This document shows, in pieces, positions 1 to 5,718 of a stretch of 5,718 nucleotides of DNA. Source of the stretch: Bacteroidota bacterium (lineage in GTDB: Bacteria; Bacteroidota; Bacteroidia; NS11-12g; UBA955); NCBI GenBank assembly GCA_947450015.1, contig CANFUB010000180.1, positions 1-5,718 on the forward strand. Direction: 5' to 3'. The translations under genes were made by a program, and so were the position numbers. The notes under the pieces were generated by a model. The model was not told the origin of the DNA, ran no database searches, and was given only the letters and a program-made list of their open reading frames with translations. Every line of letters starts with the position of its first letter. The stretch's first letter is position 1.

Positions 1-2
1 GC

Positions 3-176
3 GCTGCGTTAGACGACTATCAAAAAGTATGGTTGATGGCGGGTGCCATTGACAAGCCTGTATATTTCATCGCCAAAATCAATGATCAAGAAGAATTGCC
101 AGAAGCAAAGCAACTGATAAAATTGGAGGAAAAAGGTGGATTTATAATGTACCGTAGAGACTTACCCAAGCATTGA
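3..176 (+). CDS. C-terminal fragment of an unrecognised protein (5' end outside window)
   Basis: An open frame runs from the left edge to a TGA at 174-176 and gives 57 residues. It has no internal start that would make a sensible short gene, so it is read as the tail of a longer plus-strand gene. The visible part is soluble-looking and mixed in charge, with no membrane segment. It contains a hydrophobic strand (KPVYFIAKI), an acidic helix-like stretch rich in E, K and L, and a closing GGFIMYRRDLPKH. This arrangement resembles the soluble tail of some membrane glycosyltransferases (GT39/ArnT-like), and the next gene is a glycosyltransferase, but that identity is a guess. The other two plus frames are closed by stops within the first 50 or so bases, which favours this frame being coding. 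Its last 15 bases overlap the end of the convergent gene. Confidence 0.6.
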   Translation, partial: AALDDYQKVWLMAGAIDKPVYFIAKINDQEELPEAKQLIKLEEKGGFIMYRRDLPKH

Positions 177-1361
177 TTGGTAGCATTTCCGCCATAATTC
201 ACTCACTTTCTTATTGTCATAAAAATTAAGCATAAGGTCCTGAGCGGCTTTGCCTAATTCATTTATCTTTTGAGGGTTGTTTAACAAGTCGATAATGGCT
301 TTCGCAAAAGCTTCTGCAGAATCTGCAATCATACAATGTTCGTTGTTTTTTATAGGTAAGCCTTGTGCACCAATTGAAGTGGTAACAACTGCTTTACCCA
401 TTAACATAGCTTCTATTGTTTTCATACGTATGCCACTGCCACTTTGCAGTGGAACGATTAGGATGGCTTTGTCGGCAGCAAAGGCATGTGCATCCTTTAC
501 TTCTCCCATCACCTTAAAATTGGCGGTGGCCCAATGCTGATAGGCTTCAGGCATATTTTTACCTGCCATAAAAAACTGGGCCATTGGTAATTGTTGAATG
601 ACCTTTGGCCATACAAAATCATGGAACCATTCCATGGCTTGTTGGTTGGGCAACCATTCCATCGATCCAATGTGGTAAATGGAATAAGTCGTAGGTGTTT
701 GAAGTTTTAAATCGGCCTCCATAATGATAAATCCACCGGGAATTGTTTCGATTTTTTCTCGATTGACAAATAGTTGCAGCACCATTTCATCTGTTTCTGC
801 TATGCAAACCAATCGATCGAATTTTTGGATTGCCATTAATTCATACCGTTTCATTCTTTTCGCCAAAAGCTTTAAGTACCATTTTTTAATCGCTTGCTTT
901 TCATTTTTTGCTAGTCGCTCCCATATTTGGTACTCAATGTTGTGCTGTCTAAGCAAGGTAGGAGCGTTGGTATGTTGTTTTATTGCATCGATGTAGGGCG
1001 TGGCAAATAAACCTTCGAAATGAATAAGGTCGTAGGTGTTTTGTTGAAGATGCTGTATGAGCAGTGCTTCAAAGCCGGGGTCGTAAAAGCGTTCGATGTT
1101 ATAAGAGGCATTGCCAAATAAATTAGCAAGGGCTTTCAATGGCTTGATTTTGGTGTCAATTTTATAGGGAATAATTGACTTTAAAAATCTAAATTCGTTT
1201 TGAATGGTTTGCTGGTCGGCAAAATGTTTAAGGGTATTGAGCGAAATGTAGGTGGTTTCTATCCCAATATCAGTTAAGCCTTTCAAAAGATTAAAAGTCG
1301 CAATAGCCCCGCCATCATGGAGTGGAAAAGGAATGCGGCTGCCAATAATCAATACTTTCAC
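162..1361 (-). CDS. GT4-type glycosyltransferase (GT-B fold)
   Basis: This 399-residue protein probably transfers a sugar from a nucleotide-sugar donor to a cell-envelope glycan or lipid-linked acceptor in the cytoplasm. The N-terminal Rossmann half (about 1-185) starts MKVLIIGSRIPFPLHDGG, the usual GT4 opening with a glycine loop, and has the RQHNIEYQIWERL segment at 138-150. The C-terminal donor-binding half (about 225-399) has IGSMEWLPNQQA (231-242), a FFMAGK strand (263-268) and the signature GSGIRMKTIEAM (308-319), followed by GKAVVTTSIGAQG. E317 matches the second Glu of the EX7E motif. The first position is S309, as is usual in the GSGIR.K subgroup. There is no signal peptide or clear membrane helix. 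Length is normal for the family. The start is GTG at 1361; an in-frame TGA lies three codons upstream, so no longer start is possible. Donor and acceptor cannot be told from sequence. Confidence 0.93.
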   Translation of the reverse strand: MKVLIIGSRIPFPLHDGGAIATFNLLKGLTDIGIETTYISLNTLKHFADQQTIQNEFRFLKSIIPYKIDTKIKPLKALANLFGNASYNIERFYDPGFEALLIQHLQQNTYDLIHFEGLFATPYIDAIKQHTNAPTLLRQHNIEYQIWERLAKNEKQAIKKWYLKLLAKRMKRYELMAIQKFDRLVCIAETDEMVLQLFVNREKIETIPGGFIIMEADLKLQTPTTYSIYHIGSMEWLPNQQAMEWFHDFVWPKVIQQLPMAQFFMAGKNMPEAYQHWATANFKVMGEVKDAHAFAADKAILIVPLQSGSGIRMKTIEAMLMGKAVVTTSIGAQGLPIKNNEHCMIADSAEAFAKAIIDLLNNPQKINELGKAAQDLMLNFYDNKKVSELWRKCYQSMLG

Positions 1362-1368
1362 TAGGCTT

Positions 1369-1400
1369 CAAAATTAAACTTTCTACCTTTCATTACGAAA
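1369..1400 (-). promoter_or_regulatory. Possible promoter of the glycosyltransferase gene
   Basis: On the minus strand TAATTTTG (1376 down to 1369) is an exact match to the Bacteroidota -7 consensus TAnnTTTG. A weak TTTC (1400-1397) lies 20 bases upstream, where a -33 TTTG would be expected. Transcription would begin about 1-4 bases before the GTG at 1361, giving an almost leaderless message. The region is AT-rich, so a chance match is possible. Confidence 0.4.
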
Positions 1401-1414
1401 AAATAGAAATTTAT

Positions 1415-1444
1415 TTTGAAAATTAAATATTTTCGCTAATTTTG
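1415..1444 (+). promoter_or_regulatory. Promoter of rpsT (Bacteroidota sigma-A type)
   Basis: TTTG at 1415-1418 and TAATTTTG at 1437-1444 are separated by 18 bases and match the Bacteroidota TTTG / TAnnTTTG housekeeping promoter. Transcription would start near 1450, leaving a leader of roughly 10-15 bases before the ATG at 1464. The leader has a short purine run (AAAAAGAAG) but no canonical Shine-Dalgarno sequence. Confidence 0.7.
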
Positions 1445-1463
1445 CAGTCCTTTAAAAAGAAGT

Positions 1464-1718
1464 ATGGCTAACCATAAATCATCAATCAAGAGAATCAGAC
1501 AAACGGAAGTTAAAAACGAAAGAAACCGTTACCAACATAAAACTGCAAGAAATGTTGTAAAAAAATTACGTGAGAGCACTGAAAAAGCAGCTGCATCAGC
1601 TTTATTTATCGAAGCATCTAGTATGTTGGATAAATTAGCGAAAAGAAATATCATTCACAAAAACAAAGCTTCAAACTTAAAATCTAGTTTGGCTTTACAC
1701 GTTAATAGCCTTCAATAG
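1464..1718 (+). CDS. rpsT: 30S ribosomal protein S20 (bS20)
   Basis: The 84-residue basic protein begins MANHKSSIKRIRQTEVKNER, the characteristic bS20 opening. It continues as a helical, Lys/Arg-rich chain with the conserved KNKASNLKSSLA segment near the C-terminus (about 67-78). bS20 is a primary binder of 16S rRNA that forms a helical bundle at the bottom of the 30S body and helps early subunit assembly. Length fits the family (about 82-90). It is the only gene between its own promoter and a strong terminator, so it appears monocistronic. The ATG at 1464 gives exactly the conserved N-terminus. No autoregulatory structure is visible in its very short leader. Confidence 0.98.
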   Translation: MANHKSSIKRIRQTEVKNERNRYQHKTARNVVKKLRESTEKAAASALFIEASSMLDKLAKRNIIHKNKASNLKSSLALHVNSLQ

Positions 1719-1740
1719 TTTATTAACTTAACCATAGTTG

Positions 1741-1770
1741 AGCCTCCGGAAACGGGGGCTTTTTTATTTT
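1741..1770 (+). terminator. Rho-independent terminator of rpsT
   Basis: An 8-bp GC-rich stem pairs 1741-1748 with 1753-1760 (AGCCTCCG with CGGGGGCT, one T-G wobble). It closes a GAAA tetraloop at 1749-1752 and runs into six Ts, one A and four more Ts. It begins 23 bases after the rpsT stop and isolates rpsT from the SNF2 gene. Confidence 0.92.
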
Positions 1771-1780
1771 CCATTTTTAT

Positions 1781-1812
1781 TTTACAATACACCTATTTTG
1801 GTATTACCTTCG
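1781..1812 (+). promoter_or_regulatory. Likely promoter of the SNF2-family gene
   Basis: TACCTTCG at 1805-1812 fits TAnnTTcG, a common variant of the Bacteroidota -7 element. A weak TTTA (1781-1784) stands 20 bases upstream as a -33 candidate. The expected start near 1818 gives a leader of about 20 bases to the ATG at 1839. The site lies just downstream of the rpsT terminator, where a new promoter is needed. Confidence 0.55.
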
Positions 1813-1838
1813 TGGGATGTGCACTTTCCAATTTTTAA

Positions 1839-4829
1839 ATGAGAGTTAACCCCAAAGAACCTTTTGACTTAGTTTTTAGCTTAAATAAACATCCTAATTT
1901 AGGCTATGTCATTGAATTGCATGCAGTTCAACTGATGAAGAATGGAAAGCATAGTTTGCTTTCCCAAAAACTCCATAGCAGTGCTGCAGATGGTTTTAAA
2001 GTTGCCGATGAAGAGTTGGCAATCCTTAAAATACTCGATGAGACCGAACCAGAGGTGTTAATGAAGAAATTTTTTGTTTCTAAGAAGACCATCCGCCCCT
2101 CCGATTTTTTTGAAAAACACTACAGCGAAGAACTTCATAAAAAAATTAGACCCTATATCGAAAAACGATTGCTTAAGGTAATCGAAGGGCTTGGTAAGCG
2201 CAAACTCTATTTAACTAAAGACAAAAATGTTGTTCACCAATTGGTAAACATCGATAGTGAAAAAGCATCGATTCTCTTTCACTTTAGAAGGAATGAAGAG
2301 GGTACCAACTATTTTGCTACGGTTAAACTAAACGATAAAAAAATTAATTTTAGTGAAAATGGCAGTGAACTAATTATTCATGAACCTGCATGGTTACTGA
2401 CGAACAACCAACTGATAACATTTAAAAAGAATACCGATGGCAATAAGATTTCTCCTTTTTTAAATAAGCGTTTTATTTCTATTGCCCCACGCAATGAGGA
2501 GTTGTACTTCGAGAAATTTGTTAAAAACCTTGTTGAGCAATACGATGTTTATGCCGAGGGTTTTGAGATTAAGACCGAACAATACCGCGCTTTCCCAGTG
2601 CTTAAGTTAACCTCGTTTGGCGACCAAATGTTATGTGCGAGCTTGTATTTTAACTATGGCCCTTACCAGTTTCCCTACCATTCGGTAAAAATGGTGTCTG
2701 TATCGGTTGAAAAGAAAAACAACGAATTCACTTTCCACCGTGTGCGCAGGTCGCGCCAATGGGAGGATATAAAGAAGCAAATTCTAGAAAGAATTGGACT
2801 TAGTATTTATGAAGGCTCTTTGTTTATAAGCAAAGATGGACCCTTAAAACTGCTCGATATTATTGGCAATAACCAAGAAATATTAAAAGAGCAAGGTTTT
2901 GTTGTCGATCAATCATTGATTAAGCAAACTTATTTTATTGGCAAATCTTCTGTTACTTTCGATGTTAAAAAGCAAGGCGATTGGTTCGATTTGCAAGCCA
3001 TCGTTCAGTTTGGTGAATTCGAGGTGCCTTTCATTAAACTTAAAAATAACATTATAAAAGGCATCCGTGAATTCTTGTTGCCGAATGGCGAAATTGCCAT
3101 CATACCTGAAGAATGGTTTACCCGCTACTCAAGTTTGTTTGACTTTGTGGTAGTTGATAAAAATAAGTTAAAACTAAAAAAACACCACATTGGATTACTT
3201 GATGGATTGTTAGAAAACGGTGAAAATGCCATTGGCAATGATATTCAATTCAATGAAGCGATTCAATACCCAGTGCCAGCGAAATTAAATGCCACACTAA
3301 GACCATATCAATTGATAGGTTATAATTGGTTGCGCTACATGAGCGAAAAAGGCTATGGTGTGTGTTTGGCAGATGATATGGGTTTGGGTAAGACCTTGCA
3401 AATATTAGCCTATCTGCAATATAAAAATGAAGCACGCCAGCCCTTATCTAAAGAGAATGAAACACCAGCGCAGGTAAGCGAGCAACCACAATTCGGTTTG
3501 TTCGAAACTAGCGCTCTAAATACCGAGGTTGTTACAGAAATAGATTCTGTTATTACTGAGCCGAAGTCGCAAGTCACCATCGAAGCGCCAAATACCTCGT
3601 TGATTGTTGTGCCTACCTCGCTCATTTATAATTGGCAAAACGAAGCCAATAAGTTTACCAGTCTCAAAGTCTATGTTCACATCGGCATTGGTAGAAGAAA
3701 AAACTTGAAGGAAATAATGGCACATTATGATATCATTATTACCAGTTATGGAACCTTGCGAAATGACATTAATTTATTTGGTAGTTTTAACTTTAGTACC
3801 ATCGTTTTAGATGAGTCTCAAGTGATAAAAAATCCAGGTTCTTTAACGGCCCAATGTGTCATGAAATTACACGCTAAACAGCGTTTTGTTATTACTGGCA
3901 CACCAGTTGAAAATAGCATCACAGATTTATGGAGCCAAATCAATTTCCTGAATCCAGGATTACTTGGCAATTATAATTTCTTTTCAAAAAAATATGTGGT
4001 TTCAATTGAAAAGGACAAAGATGAAAACGCAACCAAAATTTTGCGCAACATTGTTAACCCTTTTATTTTAAGAAGAACAAAGAAACAAGTAGCCACCGAT
4101 TTGCCTTTAAAAACAGAGCAGATTCGTTTGTGCGATATGACCGAAGAGCAAAGCGAACGCTACGAAAGTGTGAAGTCGCTTTTCCGCAACGAGTTAATGG
4201 CATCTATCAGCAATGTTGGGATGAACAATTCCAAGTTAATGATTTTACAAGGACTTACGAAATTGAGACAAATAGCCAACCATCCAATATTAGCGCAAGA
4301 AGATTATTTAGATGGTTCAGGTAAATTCAATGAGGTGATTGAGATGGTACAAAAGGCGATTGAGAATAAACATAAAATCTTATTGTTCTCTCAATTTGTG
4401 CAACACTTGAATTTGTACAAGGAGTATTTTAAAATGCAAAATCAGTCGTTTTTGTATTTAGATGGTAGCACACCCTCGGCAGAGCGCTCTAAATTGGTGA
4501 ATGAATTTCAAAAGGACAAAGACATTCCCTTGTTTTTAATTTCGCTAAAAGCGGGTGGGGTTGGACTTAATCTGACATCAGCCGATTATGTCTTTTTGCT
4601 AGATCCTTGGTGGAATCCAGCGGTAGAAAAACAAGCCATGGACCGCACCCATCGCATCGGACAGACTAAACCTGTATTCGTTTATAAGTTTATTAGTAAA
4701 AATACGATAGAGGAAAAGATAATAAAGCTTCAAGAGAAAAAACAAAGGGTGTCAGACGATTTAATTGAACAAAATGATGCCATTGTTAAGAACATTGTTC
4801 AAAACGATTTAGAGGAACTTCTAAATTGA
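1839..4829 (+). CDS. SNF2/SWI2-family DEAD/DEAH-like helicase (ATPase)
   Basis: This 996-residue protein is a superfamily 2 SNF2 ATPase that is expected to translocate on double-stranded DNA and remodel protein-DNA complexes; its cellular target is unknown. Residues 1 to about 480 form the accessory region of bacterial SNF2 proteins. No SWIM-type CxC...CxH zinc cluster is present: the region has one cysteine, C266. The ATPase core then runs in order: LRPYQLIGYNWL (487-498), motif I DDMGLGKT (512-519), Ia TSLIVVPTSLIYNW (586-599), Ic ITSYGTL (634-640), II DESQ (658-661), III TGTPVENS (686-693), FILRRTKKQ (742-750), IV KILLFSQF (846-853), V SLKAGGVGLNLT (902-913) and VI DRTHRIGQ (935-942) with its arginines. 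A polar insertion of about 55 residues (530-585) separates motifs I and Ia. A TAA directly precedes the ATG, which fixes the start. No Shine-Dalgarno sequence is seen. The gene appears intact. Confidence 0.96.
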   Translation: MRVNPKEPFDLVFSLNKHPNLGYVIELHAVQLMKNGKHSLLSQKLHSSAADGFKVADEELAILKILDETEPEVLMKKFFVSKKTIRPSDFFEKHYSEELHKKIRPYIEKRLLKVIEGLGKRKLYLTKDKNVVHQLVNIDSEKASILFHFRRNEEGTNYFATVKLNDKKINFSENGSELIIHEPAWLLTNNQLITFKKNTDGNKISPFLNKRFISIAPRNEELYFEKFVKNLVEQYDVYAEGFEIKTEQYRAFPVLKLTSFGDQMLCASLYFNYGPYQFPYHSVKMVSVSVEKKNNEFTFHRVRRSRQWEDIKKQILERIGLSIYEGSLFISKDGPLKLLDIIGNNQEILKEQGFVVDQSLIKQTYFIGKSSVTFDVKKQGDWFDLQAIVQFGEFEVPFIKLKNNIIKGIREFLLPNGEIAIIPEEWFTRYSSLFDFVVVDKNKLKLKKHHIGLLDGLLENGENAIGNDIQFNEAIQYPVPAKLNATLRPYQLIGYNWLRYMSEKGYGVCLADDMGLGKTLQILAYLQYKNEARQPLSKENETPAQVSEQPQFGLFETSALNTEVVTEIDSVITEPKSQVTIEAPNTSLIVVPTSLIYNWQNEANKFTSLKVYVHIGIGRRKNLKEIMAHYDIIITSYGTLRNDINLFGSFNFSTIVLDESQVIKNPGSLTAQCVMKLHAKQRFVITGTPVENSITDLWSQINFLNPGLLGNYNFFSKKYVVSIEKDKDENATKILRNIVNPFILRRTKKQVATDLPLKTEQIRLCDMTEEQSERYESVKSLFRNELMASISNVGMNNSKLMILQGLTKLRQIANHPILAQEDYLDGSGKFNEVIEMVQKAIENKHKILLFSQFVQHLNLYKEYFKMQNQSFLYLDGSTPSAERSKLVNEFQKDKDIPLFLISLKAGGVGLNLTSADYVFLLDPWWNPAVEKQAMDRTHRIGQTKPVFVYKFISKNTIEEKIIKLQEKKQRVSDDLIEQNDAIVKNIVQNDLEELLN

Positions 4830-4843
4830 CCTATTCAAAGGCT

Positions 4844-4851
4844 TAGTTTTG
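4844..4851 (+). promoter_or_regulatory. -7 promoter element before the secreted-protein gene
   Basis: TAGTTTTG exactly matches the Bacteroidota TAnnTTTG consensus, 21 bases before the ATG at 4873. A -33 partner is poor: TTG at 4826-4828 overlaps the SNF2 stop codon and leaves a 15-base spacer, shorter than usual. The gene may therefore have its own promoter, read-through from the SNF2 gene, or both. Confidence 0.45.
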
Positions 4852-4872
4852 TTGCCTATATATTTTATTAAA

Positions 4873-5595
4873 ATGAAAAAATCATTACTATTTTCAGTTG
4901 TGTTGCTAATGGCAACCCTTGTTTATTCTCAAAGAGTTGTCGACGTTGGTATTAACATGACTTCTCCAACAACTTCATCTACCCTTAGAACTGGTAAACC
5001 ATTTAGTGTTAATCTAACGGTTACAAACAATGGTCCTGGTGTTATTAAAACAACAGATACCTTTGTTTACTTTATGGGTGTTGGAACAACCATTTATACC
5101 CAAACAGCTACTTTAGTGCCAATTACTGCAAACATTGCAAGTGGTAGTTCCGCTAATTTTACTGTAACCAATTTGACTTTAACAGGTGCTAGTGGTGGTC
5201 AGGTTACCTTGTGCTCATACCTAATTCTTTACAATGGCCATGAGCCAGATTCAGTTTATGACATGAACATTGATGGCAACAACAGAAGTTGTGCAACCAT
5301 GAATTTCAGTGGTGCTGGTATCGGAGCAATTACTGCAAGTAAATTTACTTCTAATGCTTATCCTAATCCAGCAAATACCATTTTAAACATAGAATTCATG
5401 GCTGATAATAGCACAAATAGTTCAATTGAAATATACGATATGCAAGGTCGCACAGTTCAAACCATCAACAATGGTGTTATTGAAGCTGGTCTTCAAACTG
5501 TAGCCATCGATGTTGCCAATCTTTCAAAAGGCGTATATTTTTACAAAGTGATCAATGGCAATGAAATCTCAATGAATAAATTCATTGTAGAGTAG
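4873..5595 (+). CDS. Secreted protein with type IX secretion (Por) C-terminal sorting domain
   Basis: This 240-residue protein has three visible parts. Residues 1 to about 20 are a Sec signal peptide (MKKSLLFSVVLLMATLVYS, cleavage probably just before or after Q20). Residues of about 21-145 look like one beta-sandwich of the CARDB/DUF11 sort, with the typical NLTVTNNGPG (47-56) and two cysteines, C114 and C140, that could form a disulfide. Residues of about 162-240 are a type A type IX sorting domain: AYPNPA (162-167), EIYDMQGR (186-193), LSKGVYFYKV (217-226) and a terminal KFIVE. The product should cross the inner membrane by Sec and the outer membrane by the type IX system, then be released or anchored at the surface. 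No catalytic domain is seen, so the role is unknown; adhesion or structure is a guess. An in-frame TTG at 4849 would extend it by 8 residues, but it overlaps the -7 element, and the ATG gives a normal signal peptide. Confidence 0.9.
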   Translation: MKKSLLFSVVLLMATLVYSQRVVDVGINMTSPTTSSTLRTGKPFSVNLTVTNNGPGVIKTTDTFVYFMGVGTTIYTQTATLVPITANIASGSSANFTVTNLTLTGASGGQVTLCSYLILYNGHEPDSVYDMNIDGNNRSCATMNFSGAGIGAITASKFTSNAYPNPANTILNIEFMADNSTNSSIEIYDMQGRTVQTINNGVIEAGLQTVAIDVANLSKGVYFYKVINGNEISMNKFIVE

Positions 5596-5617
5596 ATAAA
5601 ACCAACCAATTAATTTG

Positions 5618-5650
5618 AAAAGTCATCTCATCGCGAGGTGACTTTTTTTT
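5618..5650 (+). terminator. Rho-independent terminator after the secreted-protein gene
   Basis: A 12-bp stem pairs 5618-5629 (AAAAGTCATCTC) with 5635-5646 (GAGGTGACTTTT), with one T-G wobble, around the loop ATCGC. It continues in a run of eight Ts (5643-5650). It begins 22 bases after the stop codon. The A-rich arm opposite the T run means it could also act, less strongly, for a gene arriving from the right. Confidence 0.88.
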
Positions 5651-5680
5651 ATTCTATAATTGACCATTGTCATTAGTAAG

Positions 5681-5718
5681 TGTTGTTTTAAATACGTGTT
5701 TAAAACAATGTTTAAAAC
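5681..5718. repeat. Inverted repeat plus direct repeat at the window edge
   Basis: TTGTTTTAAA (5683-5692) is the exact reverse complement of TTTAAAACAA (5699-5708), with a 6-base spacer TACGTG. The ten bases TGTTTAAAAC at 5697-5706 recur at 5709-5718, a 12-base step, and the second copy ends on the last base of the window. No T run follows the hairpin within view. It could be an operator-like palindrome, the edge of a longer repeat array, or AT-rich chance; the window ends before this can be told. Confidence 0.5.

Noticed and set aside
277..996. Plus-strand open frames of 87 and 90 codons (277-540 and 724-996)
   Set aside because: Both lie wholly inside the minus-strand glycosyltransferase, whose protein shows clear family motifs throughout. 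They have no recognisable protein features and are shadows.
3250..3725. Three minus-strand open frames of 61-71 codons
   Set aside because: They are antisense to the SNF2 ATPase core and its insertion, overlap one another, and show no family-like sequence.
4130..4324. Plus-strand 64-codon open frame
   Set aside because: It is out of frame within the intact SNF2 gene, between motifs III and IV, and has no start signal of its own.
1839..4829. SNF2 helicase as part of an anti-phage system (for example a DISARM-type DrmD)
   Set aside because: No methyltransferase, nuclease, phospholipase or other defence partner is visible. The flanking genes are rpsT and a secreted protein, and the protein looks like a widespread housekeeping-type bacterial SNF2.
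4849..4872. Longer secreted protein starting at TTG 4849
   Set aside because: The TTG overlaps the -7 element, and the extension would place extra residues before a normal MKK signal-peptide start.
5681..5718. CRISPR array
   Set aside because: Only two short copies with a 2-base gap are visible, with no unique spacers of normal length. The window ends too soon to support a CRISPR call.

Overview
The window looks like ordinary chromosomal DNA of a low-GC Bacteroidota. Three signs support this. One gene encodes a protein with a Por-type (type IX secretion) C-terminal sorting domain. The intergenic gaps carry Bacteroidota-type -7 elements (TAnnTTTG or TAnnTTcG). The start codons lack convincing Shine-Dalgarno sequences. 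The genus cannot be fixed from the sequence alone.

Layout, left to right. (1) Positions 3-176 hold the last 57 codons of a plus-strand gene whose body lies outside the window. (2) Positions 162-1361, minus strand, encode a complete GT4-type (GT-B fold) glycosyltransferase. Its 3' end overlaps the 3' end of the first gene by 15 bases. (3) A 102-base AT-rich gap carries divergent promoter-like elements. (4) Positions 1464-1718 encode ribosomal protein bS20 (rpsT), followed by a strong intrinsic terminator at 1741-1770. (5) Positions 1839-4829 encode a 996-residue SNF2/SWI2-family ATPase with all helicase motifs. It has a long N-terminal region and a low-complexity insertion between motifs I and Ia. 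(6) Positions 4873-5595 encode a small secreted protein with a signal peptide, a CARDB/DUF11-like beta domain and a type IX sorting domain, followed by an intrinsic terminator at 5618-5650. (7) The last 38 bases form a perfect 10-bp inverted repeat plus a direct repeat that runs into the window edge.

The genes do not form an obvious pathway. rpsT is a self-contained transcription unit. The SNF2 gene and the secreted-protein gene are 43 bases apart with no visible terminator between them, so read-through is possible, but the second gene has its own -7 element. The glycosyltransferase may belong with the truncated gene at the left edge in cell-envelope glycan synthesis, but that is conjecture. 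I do not see a defence island, mobile element, CRISPR array or RNA gene. The items most worth checking are the clamp-binding-like QFGLF motif in the SNF2 insertion and the repeat at the right edge.
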